A stretch of DNA of 64,000 bases, taken from NCBI RefSeq assembly GCF_015706575.1, contig NW_024037076.1:12838898-12902897 (forward strand). The letters are read 5' to 3'. The number at the start of each line of letters is the position of its first letter. The stretch's first letter is position 1. The notes under the pieces are model-generated. The model searched no databases, was not told where the DNA came from, and saw nothing but the letters and a program-made list of their open reading frames with translations. The position numbers were made by a program, and so were the translations under genes. This DNA comes from Patiria miniata. Lineage: Eukaryota > Echinodermata > Asteroidea > Valvatida > Asterinidae. Below, one piece after another: positions 13,301-22,372 of this stretch.

Positions 13301-13876
13301 AATCTACCCGGGAGACTTTGGAGAATTGTTCATGTTTACTTGAAGGTACAGCCAAGCTACATTTACATTTGGTGCCTAATGTGCCTTGAAAGGTATGAAA
13401 GTGCTCTGGGGTTTGGGCACAATAGTGGGTTTTTTTAAGATCCAGAAATAATCTTTGCAAAGATCCAAATGAATTAACGCTGCTGTAAACTTCATGCCAG
13501 TAGAAATGTGAAGCCATTGAAGCAAAATTTGCCAGAGTTAATATGCTTAACTCTTTGCAAATTCTGAGCGAGAAAAATGTGACATGATGTCACAAATTCA
13601 TGCTCATGTTGCTGTTTGCACCGAGTATGGACCAACCCTTAGGGGTAACATTGTCTTTACATGTTTCTCATCATAGGCAAGACTGTTTTCCGCCTGACCT
13701 ACAAGAGCGTCAGCCACGATTTCAAGCATCGGGACTTTGAGACAGACCACCCGACGGCCAAGCACATCGTCACCAAGATCAACCAGATCCTGGAGCTGCG
13801 AGCCAGCGCCGTACGCAACGACTACACGATATGGAAGGACCGACGGCACAGCACTAAGAGACACCATGACAAGTGA
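4225..13876 (+). CDS. SIN1 (TORC2 subunit), 3' portion, four exons
   Basis: Join of 4225-4332, 9100-9237, 9656-9799 and 13677-13876; partial at the 5' end. The encoded ~196 residues align throughout with the C-terminal part of human MAPKAP1/SIN1: distal Ras-binding-like domain, linker, then the PH domain to the stop. SIN1 is an essential scaffold of mTOR complex 2: its CRIM domain recruits AKT/SGK substrates and its PH domain binds phosphoinositides and restrains the kinase. The CRIM and N-terminal exons are not in the window. All junctions are canonical GT-AG and phase 1. The three internal exons are each a multiple of three (108, 138, 144 nt), so any can be skipped without a frame change. 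Identification is confident. The exact first exon of the gene and its promoter are unknown here. Confidence 0.93.
4838..4980 (+). repeat. Short dispersed repeat, copy 1
   Basis: GCAAACATACACTCTGTTCC and ATAAAGCAGGATTGACTGGC recur, in the same order and orientation, at 12976-13045 in another SIN1 intron. The ends are weakly inverted (GCAAACATACA versus TTGTATGTTG). It could be a small inverted-repeat element. The class is not identified. Confidence 0.5.
5808..6056. mobile_element. Inverted-repeat MITE (GGCTCTGCTTAC family), copy 1
   Basis: The left end TTGGCTCTGCTTACCG and the right end GTTAGCAGAGCC are inverted. The interior repeats TGTGCTTACGG/GTAAGCACAGAATTCTG words in both directions. The right flank ends in ATTGGGCCCT, and the mirrored AGGGCCCAA is found at the start of the second copy (16211-16460). 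No coding capacity. Confidence 0.7.
8699..8804. mobile_element. Compact hairpin MITE
   Basis: About 106 bp that is nearly all one inverted repeat. CAGATTATCTGGTA followed by GAAAGGCATTC on the left mirrors GAATGCCTTTC followed by TACCAGATAATCTG on the right, with a loop of under 20 nt. The outer ends TTGGGC and GCCCAA extend the symmetry. As RNA or single-stranded DNA it would fold into one long stem. Confidence 0.7.
9100..9237 (+). CDS. SIN1 exon: linker and first strand of PH domain
   Basis: The acceptor is TTGTCCACAG ending at 9099 and the donor is GTAAGT from 9238. The first two bases complete a serine codon split across the intron. The product starts with a basic linker (KRDYGKQERVRHVS) that has no close human match, as expected for the variable RBD-PH linker. 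It ends in YRINMLHRLRPTTEIQLG, clearly homologous to FKVSMIHRLRFTTDVQLG, the start of the human SIN1 PH domain. At 138 nt the exon is phase-symmetric. Confidence 0.93.
9238..9655 (+). other. SIN1 intron, 418 bp
   Basis: Short intron between the two exons that start the PH domain, with donor GTAAGT and acceptor CCCCACAG. Mostly AT-rich unique sequence. No repeat was recognised. Confidence 0.85.
9656..9799 (+). CDS. SIN1 exon: middle of PH domain
   Basis: The acceptor is CCCCACAG ending at 9655 and the donor is GTGAGT from 9800. It encodes 48 residues. VSGDKIEIDP corresponds to human ISGDKVEIDP, KFWSSKQKAVSIDTD to KFWIKQKPISIDSD, and LAACAITDEK to LCACDLAEEK. This is the central part of the phosphoinositide-binding PH fold. 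If the following intron were retained, translation would stop after SGESVWK at 9817-9819 and remove the C-terminal half of the domain. A strong hairpin sits just inside that intron (9827-9851). Confidence 0.94.
9827..9851 (+). promoter_or_regulatory. Strong hairpin 27 nt inside the intron
   Basis: GGCGACCGGT and ACCGGTCGCC form a perfect 10-bp GC-rich stem around a 5-nt loop, starting 27 bases after the donor at 9800. Outward, AC/GT adds further pairing. In pre-mRNA it would form co-transcriptionally next to the splice site. An effect on splicing is inference. Confidence 0.55.
12972..13085 (+). repeat. Short dispersed repeat, copy 2
   Basis: Diverged partner of the repeat at 4838-4980, sharing GCAAACATACA, TGCCAAGTT-like and ATAAAGCAGGATTGACTGGC words in the same order. 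It lies in the last SIN1 intron. Confidence 0.5.
13677..13876 (+). CDS. SIN1 terminal exon: end of PH domain and stop
   Basis: The acceptor is CATAG at 13672-13676. The exon completes a glycine codon, then encodes KTVFRLTYKSVSHDFKHRDF (human HAIFKLTYLSNHDYKHLYF) and the C-terminal helix IVTKINQILELRASAVRNDY (human [20 protein letters not shown]). It ends with a basic tail and TGA at 13874-13876. The tail is shorter than the human one but keeps its basic character (KDRRHSTKRHHDK). Codon use is GC-rich against an AT-rich background, as expected for coding sequence. Confidence 0.95.
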
Positions 13877-15039
13877 AGCTGTGCAAGTGTCGGTTAAGGG
13901 GCCGTTCTCCATTGTGCATTGTTACCGGATTTCGTCCGGGTAAAAAAAAAATCGCAATGTATTGGTACACACTGCTTGCGCACATATCATGAGGTAGCAT
14001 TTTTCCAAAATATCTCAAATTTTTCCAAAATACTGTTGAGATATGGATTTGCTTTCTGATTCTGCAATCAACACATTGTCGGCTATGATGTTATGTAGAT
14101 TGCCCACAACATCTCTCTGTAAGCCGTCCATTAATTTGCATAAATTTACATGATTCTGCGCAGGTTTACGCCAATATACAAATTTTGTACTTCTGTGCGA
14201 CATGCTGCTGAGGAGGGGTGAAGGGGAGGTGGTCATATTATTTGTATGCAAGGGCTAGAAACTGCCTTGAATTTAAAGGATGAACACATGATGGCATTAG
14301 GCAAAGAAAGTCATCAAAATATTTTGTTTTTCAATATGGAGAGTTAAAGAGAGGAGCGTTGAACTTCATATTGCATTAGGGAGTGTGATTGTCAGGTTCG
14401 TGTGGCAGTTAATTGACGGTGTTTTTTATTTGTACCAAGTACATGTAAGTGCATGTACTGTTGTAGTGCTATGTGGAGAGTGAGAGTGTTTTCTTAAAAC
14501 TTGAAAGCATAGATACAACAGTGACTTGGCATTTCAGGCTACTGGCTTTGGGGAAATTGTGGACCAAGTTTTATCTAAGTTTTTTTACCCAAAAGTCATT
14601 TGACCCCCAAACCTTTTTGTGACGTTCTTTAAAACAGAAATTGCATCCACACGATTTATAAAAGAGAGCAGGTAATGTCCCCAAGATGATTTGGTACCAA
14701 AATTATTCACAACATTTCAAAATCAATTACCTGGAGGTTGAAGTAAAAACTATTATTTGTATTCTATAAAAAAAAAAAAAAAGTCACTTCCTACATATGT
14801 TAGCAAAGATTTGTATGTTTTCCTTGTACTGACTACATACTGATACAGTTTACATTGTGTCAGTAACTTGTTATAACATGTAACTTAATTCTTTAAACCA
14901 CTTTTTTCAGGTTTTATTTTTTATATGGTCTCACTGTATTGAATTATGGATTGCAATTCTGTTGCGAAAATTATTTGGTGAAAACTGACCATTGCTCAAC
15001 AGAGTGAATTTGTATGAATGAGTTGTGAAATATTTGTGT

Positions 15040-15160
15040 TAAGTAAGATTTGAGGCTTTGCATGGTGAAGATGCTAAATAATGAAAGGTTTGCGGAAACA
15101 CCATGTGCGAATAATTTCTCAACTAAGAGAATGGTTCTGAAAAGAACCAGAGGTATAAAC
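15040..15160 (+). repeat. Single arm of inverted-repeat family with tetraloop hairpin
   Basis: From TAAGTAAGATTTGAGGC to GAGGTATAAAC this matches, almost base for base, the arms of the inverted repeat at 45584-45813. Within it GGTTCT-GAAA-AGAACC (15133-15148) is a 6-bp hairpin with a GNRA-type loop on the + strand. On the opposite strand it reads GGTTCT-TTTC-AGAACC. In the SIN1 mRNA only the + strand form would exist. Confidence 0.65.
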
Positions 15161-16210
15161 TCGACGTTCCGGTCAGTATGCTCTGTTACCGAAATGCATC
15201 ATTTTTTTTCCTGCAGGTGAAAGTTCATAATGTATACTTCAATGTAGTCCCTGTATCTGAAATGTCCCCAAATTACCCAAATATTTCTTCCTCTTTTTTT
15301 TTTTTTTCATTGCAAAAAATGTTTCGCAGGCCAATTTAAAATTGAAGAATTTGATTGCAAAATCTATGTTTTACACCAATCATTTGGAAAAGTTGTAAAA
15401 ATCAGGTTTGCAAACACAACCCCTTTATTTCTCCTTAAACACTTTTATCAGGAACTGAGTGTTTTCAGTTGAGATCTTTTTTCGAATCCATTTTGTGTAT
15501 GGGGAAGTTGTATGGAATGGCAGAAGACAAACTTCTTTTTACAATGCGTCCATGTTTTCTTTATGTACAACTATGTGATGAAGAACTTTGGGATGTAATG
15601 TCTTGTGTTTACATTTTTTTTTTTGTAAGCCTTCGCTGTGTTGTATTGTTAAGTTTTTTGAAAATGGATACTGGGTCTAATGCTGTGAAATTAACTGCGT
15701 TGCATCACTAATCACTGTACATCTGTGGAAATTGTTGACACCAAAAGCAACATTTAGTAGCAAAATGACATTGTGATGTTTCAGTAAATAATATACAGTT
15801 TGATAACATCAATTTGCACTACATGTATGTGTGTGCCTATGGTACATAGAAAACAACATGTCTTCATTCCGTGTGATAAAACACCGCAGGGTCCAGATGA
15901 CGTACAAGGCCCAGACGTGCTACATTTTATTACGCACCAGGGTAACAGATTTGTGTTCAAGCATACTTATTATAATGTAAACAAGGCAGCGACAGTTATA
16001 ACATAAAAATGCTGATAAATGGCAAATATTTTGTTTTGATTGAGGGCAAATTCCTCTGTATGTTGCTGATGTGCTGACCACAACTTAACTATTAGTTCAA
16101 AATGAGAATACAATTGGAAAAAAAACACAGGTTGATACCGTTGAACTTAAAGGCTTTTGAAAGCAGATGGGAAGTGGTGCACAAGGGATGGCCTTGTATG
16201 AATGCAGAAC

Positions 16211-16460
16211 AGGGCCCAACTTCGTGGCTCTTTTACCCACAGAATTCTGAGCTTCCGAGCAACATTCTGTGCTAACAGCGCTAGCAAAAAATTCTGCTGT
16301 AAATTTGTAAGCACAGAATCCTGAGTTACCGGATGTGCATGTGTACATAAGCTAACATTCCTCGCTATCTTGTGAAATACGCTAACCGTAAGCACAAAAT
16401 CGTCTTCTACAATAAGCAGGGATTTTGCCCTTACAGTAAGCAGAGCCGTGAAATTTGAGT
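16211..16460. mobile_element. Inverted-repeat MITE (GGCTCTGCTTAC family), copy 2
   Basis: Begins AGGGCCCAACTTCGTGGCTC and ends GTAAGCAGAGCCGTGAAATT. The interior shares ACAGAATTCTG, GCTAACAGCGCTAGC and GTAAGCACAGAAT words with the copy at 5808-6056 in reverse orientation. Embedded in the inferred SIN1 3' UTR. Confidence 0.7.
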
Positions 16461-17092
16461 GACTATGGGTTTCTATTAAATTTAGGTTGCTGTGAATTGG
16501 CCAATTAACATCAAGCGTTCAAGTTTCCCGAGGAAAAAAATTGACCATTTTTAATACCGATGAAGACTTTGAGAGATTGTAACATTTTACTCCTTGAGTT
16601 TGTCAATTTTCCTCCACAGATACTCTACAGTTTGACCTGCCAGTAGCCACCACTGGTAGTTTTAAATCTCTCGTTATTAAGAATGAAAAGTCATATTTCA
16701 AGCTTCAGCCAAACATGTATTTACTACAAACTGTTGTTTAACCTCTTTGCTAGTCAACTCATGGTACTGAAATAAGTCTGAAACAGCTTGTTAATAACTC
16801 ACTGCAGTAAATTGTTATAAATTCCCTTTGGAAACAATGTACTTACGATCATCAAAAGTAAAAAATTTAAAAAAAATGCCTCTTCTTATCAAATTTATTT
16901 GGCCAGAGAGGTGCCACCACATCATTATTCATGTAAATATTTTAAATATGAAAGTTAATAATCATTAAAACAAAAAAGAGATGAATATATTATATTAATT
17001 TATGCATGTGATGTGTAAGGCACTTTGGATGTCTAAATTTGTTATGTAAACAGAAAATGTGCTATAACTATTATTTTGTTTTGAAAAGGTTG

Positions 17093-17098
17093 AATAAA
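17093..17098 (+). promoter_or_regulatory. Poly(A) signal AATAAA, probable SIN1 end
   Basis: Canonical AATAAA in the context GGTTGAATAAACC, about 3.2 kb after the stop. It is the first canonical hexamer I found downstream of the stop. Cleavage would be expected about 10-30 nt further on. Confidence 0.5.
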
Positions 17099-17159
17099 CC
17101 TCTGATGCCAAGAGATACGAAACGGATGCGTAATCTTTTCTAAGTGCAACAGTTTACCA

Positions 17160-17870
17160 TGAAAACAGACACAGTTAGGGGAACTCGCACAAACTAAGAC
17201 TATATGGGGATTAACTAACCAAACTATACTAAACTCGGGATCTTTGAAGGGAACTGTCGTGAGGAAATTGAATTAATAGAGACACAGACACAAATTCTAG
17301 ACTTCAAACCAAAAAAACTGACAAAAAATGATTTATTTACAAGAACTTCAAATCAAAGACCAATAACCGATACCATAAAATCAAAACTAAAGATGAAGAC
17401 CAAAACCTTTAACCTAAAAACCAACACAGTGTGTATAGTGGATCTTTAGAAAATACACTTTGGCAGAAATCAAAGCAAATGACTCGTCAACAGACCAACT
17501 TCAAGCAGAACGGGCACTCCAGTTAGCAGGAAAATATATGCATGTATTATGTCTATTGTCTGCTGGCTGAACAGAAGTGTGGCTTGACCATGTGGCAGCT
17601 TTTATAGGGGGAACATGTGGGCTGAAGTAAACAAACAGGGGACACACTACCAACAAAAAGGGGGGGGGACATCCAAACTAAAACTAAAATGATAGAACTT
17701 TGATCAGAAAGTTGGTTTCCTGGCATCGGCTGAACCAAATGATGACAAATCTTTTTTCCCCAGACATCCAAACTAAAACTAAAATGATTTTCTTTTTCTA
17801 AGGGGAGCTACTCCTATATAATACACTATAAATACATGAAAAGGTACAAGTAACAACTGGCCCTGCCACA
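17160..17870 (-). mobile_element. Possible solo LTR fossil
   Basis: Read on the minus strand, it opens TGTGGCAGGGCCAG at 17870. A TATAAAAG box lies near 17600, AATAAA lies about 270 bp further on (near 17330), and an AT-rich tail follows, which is the U3-R-U5 order of an LTR. No coding part is attached. The left boundary and target duplication are not clear, so the lower limit is approximate. The family is not identified. It is an old, broken relic. Confidence 0.33.
17669..17788. repeat. 25-bp direct repeats around a 70-bp block
   Basis: An identical 25-mer beginning ACATCCAAACTAAAACT occurs at 17669-17693 and 17764-17788. The 70 bp between them (from AGAACTTTGATCAGAAAG to TTTTCCCCAG) recurs almost unchanged at 21368-21445, where the 25-mer is absent. 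It lies within the candidate LTR. Confidence 0.75.
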
Positions 17871-17929
17871 CATACACAAGCGTCCCCTCATTGGTAACAA
17901 AGAGTTAAGGCAGGTTCATACTCAGCTCG

Positions 17930-18055
17930 AACACAAACGTGTAACGCTACGTCAAGTCTTCATGCTGCGAAAAAAGTTGAGCATATTCCGAATTTTGCAA
18001 CGAATGTTTCGTGACGTCAAATTCGTTTCGCACTTGTGTTTATGTGAATTGTGAA
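17930..18055. mobile_element. Small inverted-repeat element (GTTCATAC family)
   Basis: The left GTTCATACTCA...ACACAAACGTG is mirrored by CACTTGTGT...GTGAATTGTGAAC on the right. The interior has paired CGTCA/TGACGTCA and CGAA/TTCG words. No coding capacity. The boundaries are approximate. Confidence 0.5.
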
Positions 18056-18085
18056 CTGATGGCCCTTAGACTAGACTCTCTTTAA

Positions 18086-18649
18086 AGGGCCCATGCAATA
18101 TAGTTTTTTTTTTAATGCAATATTTGAAAATGCACCTTTGTGTCCCGTTTAACTTTATTTAAAATTTTCGTTTTGCCATTTTCTAGGGTAGTTTGGTGCT
18201 TTTTTGTTTGTTTTGTTTTTATGCTAATGAAAATTTCCATATTCATGAGCAAAAGTCATTTTCAGGCAGAAACCTCAGTGTTACAGCTATCTCAAGATCA
18301 AGAGTTTGGATAATTTGCTGTTTCTTTGGTGATTCGTTGTTGTGTCAGTACATGGCAGTAAGCCAATGAGCAAACTTTTCTCACAAATGTTTTCAATGAG
18401 CAAGTTTTTTGGATCACAATTTGAACAGAAAACCCCTAAATTGAACAGTGTCTTCCTGAAATGACATCACAGCATCAGCGCCCTCAGTTGTCGGGAAAAA
18501 ATGCATGGGAAAATTTATAAATGTTTAAAGAAGTGCACTTTTCAATGAAATTAACCCAAAAAAGGGATGTCAAACAGTTTTCATATATTTCAGAAGAGTG
18601 GAAAGTTGCACAAAATGTGTTCCTAAGAAAAGTTCATCTCATGGACCCT
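18086..18649. mobile_element. TTAA-flanked MITE (AGGGCCCATG family)
   Basis: TTAA at 18082-18085 and 18650-18653 flank an element that starts AGGGCCCATG and ends CATGGACCCT, one mismatch in ten. TTAA duplication is the signature of piggyBac-type insertion. 564 bp, no coding capacity. Confidence 0.65.
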
Positions 18650-18715
18650 TTAATGCATGGATGATGTATGCCTGGCTCTCTTGTGAAGACAACAATGTTT
18701 TGTGCACATTCAGAT

Positions 18716-19043
18716 CAGTGGCGCACCCAGGATTGGGGGGGGGGCTCACAATTTGTTTGTCAAATTTTGTAGAAGTTAAAAAAAAATTAAAAATTTAGCC
18801 CAAAAATTTTGGCCTCAGAAAGTTTTTTTTTTTTTTATTTTTGGGGGGGACTGGTTTTTTTTGCGTAGGTGGCACCACTTACACCCCTATTATACTACTC
18901 GAAAACCGGCCACATTCATATCACCAAGGCCAAATCGTGGGACTAAACAAAAATTACCCCCCCCCCAAAAAAAAAATGACAACCTCTTGGGGGGGGGGGG
19001 GCGTCATGCCCCCTGAGCCCTCCCCCCCTTTGGTGCACCACTG
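18716..19043. mobile_element. hAT-type MITE with perfect 8-bp duplication
   Basis: The ends CAGTGGCGCACCCAGG and CTTTGGTGCACCACTG are inverted. Identical 8-mers ATTCAGAT flank it at 18708-18715 and 19044-19051. The subterminal regions are G-run on the left and C-run on the right (18736 onward and around 19021), plus internal C/G runs near 18960 and 18991, which account for several homopolymers here. 328 bp. Confidence 0.85.
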
Positions 19044-19051
19044 ATTCAGAT

Positions 19052-20094
19052 GAAAGTTAAACGTGTGTCATTTGCACCATACCTGCTCAGAGCAGTACAT
19101 GCAGTATGCTGGCAGTGTGCCCATCCGCACAGCTCTCATGAGGAGTCACACAGTAGAATCTAAAGTTCATGTATTAAGTCCAAACCCTTTCAGTTCTGAC
19201 ATTTGTGGACTTGTGATGCTGTAAAGCCTATAAATGTGCTTTTCTGGTAAAACTAGGTTAATTAGGTTGGTGTGACTTTAAGCAAAAAAAATAAAAAAAA
19301 TAAAATAAAAACCACAATTAGGATCAACTTGTTTGGCATCTTGGCCACAGATATTATGCGACGCATTTTTCCCAAAAGCAAGAGACTTAAAGCGTGATGG
19401 AATCTGGCCAGTTAAGTCCCAAACATCCCAAAGACTCGTCGTCGTGCCCATTTAATTTCTCCTGGCACATGTTGTCAGCCTATCTGTTCCGTGCAGTTTC
19501 GCAGGAAGGAGACCCGTGCACCCTCTTGAATTATGGGAGACGACAAATCGGGTTTCCCTGACGATATCAAGTGGCAACAGTTTCTAGGGCACCATGCTTT
19601 GCCTCAAATTCGGAACAGGCCGGCAAGCCAGTGATTTATAAGTTGACAAGGTGTTCAAGCTGAGGTCTAAAAATACTGGGGACTAATTGATGGCGCACAC
19701 TAGGTGTTAGCAACAGAGGATGCAGAACAAGCATAGAACCTCCCCCCCCCCCCCCCCCCCAACCAGCCATAAAGTGTGTTTCAGGGATACTCTGATACAT
19801 CAGCTACATTGCTCCAAATTACAGAGAGTTCCACAGTGATATTTCCATAACTGTTTCTCATTTGAAATTATCAGTCAGTAAGTGAAACTTCTACCTAGTG
19901 GATGTTGCACTGTGATGCTGTGTTGTAATTTTCTCTGAGAGGTAAGTGCCTACAAACATCCACACAGTAATCTGTGCATCATTTCAGATAGTGTTAATTG
20001 ATGAATGTATGATTGAAAAGTGTTCACTAAATCAAATTTTATTTCAGGTTTTGCTCGTCACCGGTGTCATTTAATAAACACTGTATACTCAGTG
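19052..20094. other. Intergenic, mostly unique
   Basis: No exon recognised. An A-rich stretch lies at 19286-19310. The block 19330-19740 is compositionally complex and non-repetitive, a candidate regulatory block only by appearance. A C-run of about 20 lies at 19742-19760. Confidence 0.5.
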
Positions 20095-20190
20095 TTGTCA
20101 GAGGGCTTGGGAGGAAAGTTTCACAAGCTTACTCGGGTGGGACTCGAACCCACGACTACCTGTTTACTGGGTAAGCTGGTTATAGGTCAC
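20095..20190 (-). repeat. tRNA-derived SINE fragment
   Basis: On the minus strand it contains GTGGGTTCGAGTCCCACCC, a consensus B box in a tRNA T-arm context, preceded by GCTTACCCAGTAAACAGGTAG. No complete tRNA cloverleaf is evident, so this is a tRNA-headed SINE relic rather than a tRNA gene. Confidence 0.5.
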
Positions 20191-21361
20191 TGTTTGTTAA
20201 TGTCTGTAAAAGTTCCAGAAGATTCAGAATCTGATGCCCTGATATGCTGCACACTGTAAATGTATGTATGAAAGATGTTGGAATCACAGTACTATGTTCA
20301 CTGCAAGTTTCACAAAATTTAAGCAGAAGTCAAGTGAAACTACTGATGTTGTTTTCCTCGACATCCATTTTTGGCTTGTTCATGATTCATGTTGGCTTTG
20401 AATGATATAAATCTGGGGGCCGTTAAAGCCACCCAGAAGATGGTTGGCAAGAAATCCAGAGGGAACCCATATCTCAGTTGAACAATCCCTTTTCACTACA
20501 ATTAGGTTTATTTTGTAACTCTACAGGGGTTATACAGGAACCAGATGCGATACTTGGGCAGAAATTGGCGGAAATGTCTGAAACTTTTGATATCACTTGG
20601 CAGAATGACTCTGGCTCCAGTTCCAGCCAGACTACTGCATGATGTTTCTCCTTTTTTCCGTGTTTTGAGACGAGTGATTGTATTTGACAGCATCGACTTA
20701 ACTTCTTAGCTAAAAATATGTGAACAGCGTCCCCGGGGACGAGAGGAACCTCACGCAATCAAGCTCATCAATTTTTGGGCCTCCTCGGTTTGATTTTAAT
20801 GAAGATGACACTATCTTGGATAATTGGGCGCGTTCCGGGTTCAGTCCCAGCTTGTAATTTGGCCACGTGCTCCCAATGATCTCAATTTCCTGCTAGGAAC
20901 TGCTGAAAGCCGGCAACTCACCGCCAAGACTTCTCGAATTCGACAGAAGTGTGGTCACAAACTTTTTTGTTTTTGACTCTAAGAGGATTTGACGCAAGAC
21001 AACTTTCTTTTTTCTTCAGGAGGTGTACTGACACTGAAGTTTCTGGAGATCATCCATGACATTTCGACACAGAGATGTACCGTTTGAACGAGGGAGATTG
21101 ATGGAGACGGTTTGAGGAAACGCTCCTGGAGGAACTGGATGTGGAATCAGAGGGAGGAAACGTCAACCCTCTTTTCGGCCAATTTACTCAGCTAATTCGT
21201 GGCTGTCAGCAGGGTGACAGACACAATATATCTCAGATGGACTTCTAATGGAGTTTGATTTTAGTCATTAGGAAAGGCTATGCAAATACATGTAGCTGTC
21301 AGAACAGACAGACGCGGCAATCAATATGGATTAGTCCAATTTGGTCCGAATCACAGGATAC
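20191..21361. other. Intergenic, unique-looking
   Basis: No exon or clear repeat. 20400-21260 is compositionally balanced with CpGs and E-box-like words (CCACGTGC near 20863). Possible regulatory sequence, unproven. Confidence 0.4.
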
Positions 21362-21450
21362 GTCATAAAGATAGAACTTTGATCAGAAAGTTGGTTTCCT
21401 GGCATCGGCTGAACCAAAATGATGACAAATCTTTTCTTTTCCCCAGACAT
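21362..21450. repeat. Copy of the 70-bp block from 17.7 kb
   Basis: GATAGAACTTTGATCAGAAA through CCCCAGACAT matches 17691-17767 apart from a few small indels. The flanks differ. It may be an isolated fragment of the same candidate LTR. Confidence 0.65.
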
Positions 21451-21510
21451 TTTGGAACAATTTTGTTTTTGAAAAAGCAACTCTAGTCTATGGAATAGAT
21501 ACAGCAAAGG

Positions 21511-21835
21511 TCTATGATATGCGAGCAGCTTCGGCGATTGATTATGCAAAACAAGACTGCGTCATGACCTCAAGATTCTGACCATTCAGCGGGAGCCTTC
21601 TATCCATCGGGTCTTGCGTAACCTGTTGTTGTATTATAAAAACAGGTCAGCCAAATTGACCAATCAACAGCTTAGTCCACATTTCTGATCAAAACGACGT
21701 CACCATTTCTAAAGTTGACTCCAATTGGCTTGCGCGTTGGGTCGCATAAAATTTGTTTTATATATCAGACGTTGGATATGGAGAGGGCCCCGTTTGACAA
21801 CGGGTGATACTCGGACTACCCTAAACCTCCAAGAT
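21511..21835 (+). repeat. Unclassified ~320-bp dispersed repeat, copy 1
   Basis: From GGTCTATGATATGCGAGCAG to ACAACGGGTGATACTCGGAC this is homologous across its length, by eye about 85%, to 36988-37300, in the same orientation. No tRNA head, poly(A) or clear terminal inverted repeat was seen. It contains CCAATCAACAGCTTAGTCC and, near the end, CCCGTT-TGAC-AACGGG, a hairpin. Confidence 0.75.
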
Positions 21836-22097
21836 CCTACAAAATCCAATAGGATTTGAAGGATTTTCTAGGATAGAAGACGGTAGCGCTATTACTTTAC
21901 ATGGGTCTGATTCCTCATTGAAAGTCTAATTTATATGAACTTCTTGCCCCATGGAGGACTTTCGAGGATTCAGGAAAGTTTCAAGCAATAAAAAGCTGAG
22001 CAAGGTTTCAGTAAGTTTCTTTGCTTCACAGGTATATATATGTGTGGATGTCCGTAGTGTACGCCAATTTAAATGCATACTGCTACAAGCCAAAAAA

Positions 22098-22372
22098 AGA
22101 AGAATTGTAATGCTTATGTAGTGCTTTCCATCAAATCAACAATCTTAAAGTGCTTTACAATTATTTCCCTGTTTATCAGGCCACGAGACCACGCGGCATT
22201 CGATATCAGCGCACATTCGGTCATCTACCCTCACAGGTACCCATTCATACTCCTGGGTGGAGAGAGGCAAATATAGTTAAGTGTCTTGCCCAAGGCACCA
22301 TGTTCCTGGCAGGGTTTGAACCCATGCACCATCGTACAGGAGTCAAACACCGTAACCACTGGATCATGTCAT
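22098..22372 (-). repeat. tRNA-derived SINE, minus strand
   Basis: On the minus strand it starts with GATCCAGTGGTTACGG and has a B box GGGTTCAAACCC. It then runs through CACCCAGGAGTATG and GGTACCTGTGAGGGTAGA and ends in a tail of ACTACATAAGCATTACAATT. This is the same subfamily as the copy at 29740-30015. Confidence 0.75.

Larger units (their letters stand above)
9800..13676 (+). other. SIN1 intron, 3.9 kb
   Basis: Between the middle and terminal PH exons. It contains a strong hairpin right after the donor (9827-9851), C-runs near 10929, 11700 and 12630, a (CA) run near 11857-11871, a (TC) run at 12424-12438 and one dispersed repeat (12972-13085). The block 11590-12560 is compositionally complex and might be regulatory. 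No exon was recognised. Confidence 0.8.
13877..17115 (+). other. Probable SIN1 3' UTR
   Basis: Starts after the TGA and runs to just past the first good AATAAA downstream (17093-17098). No canonical AATAAA was seen earlier, so a UTR of about 3.2 kb is inferred. It is AT-rich and carries a TGTAAATA (Pumilio-type) word near 16934. It also carries one arm of the histone-loop-like inverted repeat (15040-15160) and a MITE (16211-16460). Shorter forms using variant signals are possible. Confidence 0.55.

Noticed and set aside
13894-13910. Fragment of the 62.7-kb Harbinger-like MITE just after the SIN1 stop (AAGGGGCCGTTCTCC)
   Set aside because: Shared word is too short and nothing beyond it matches; likely chance.
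20141-20160. Minus-strand tRNA gene from the GGGTTCGAGTCCC motif
   Set aside because: Only the T-arm half is convincing; flanks look like a SINE body.
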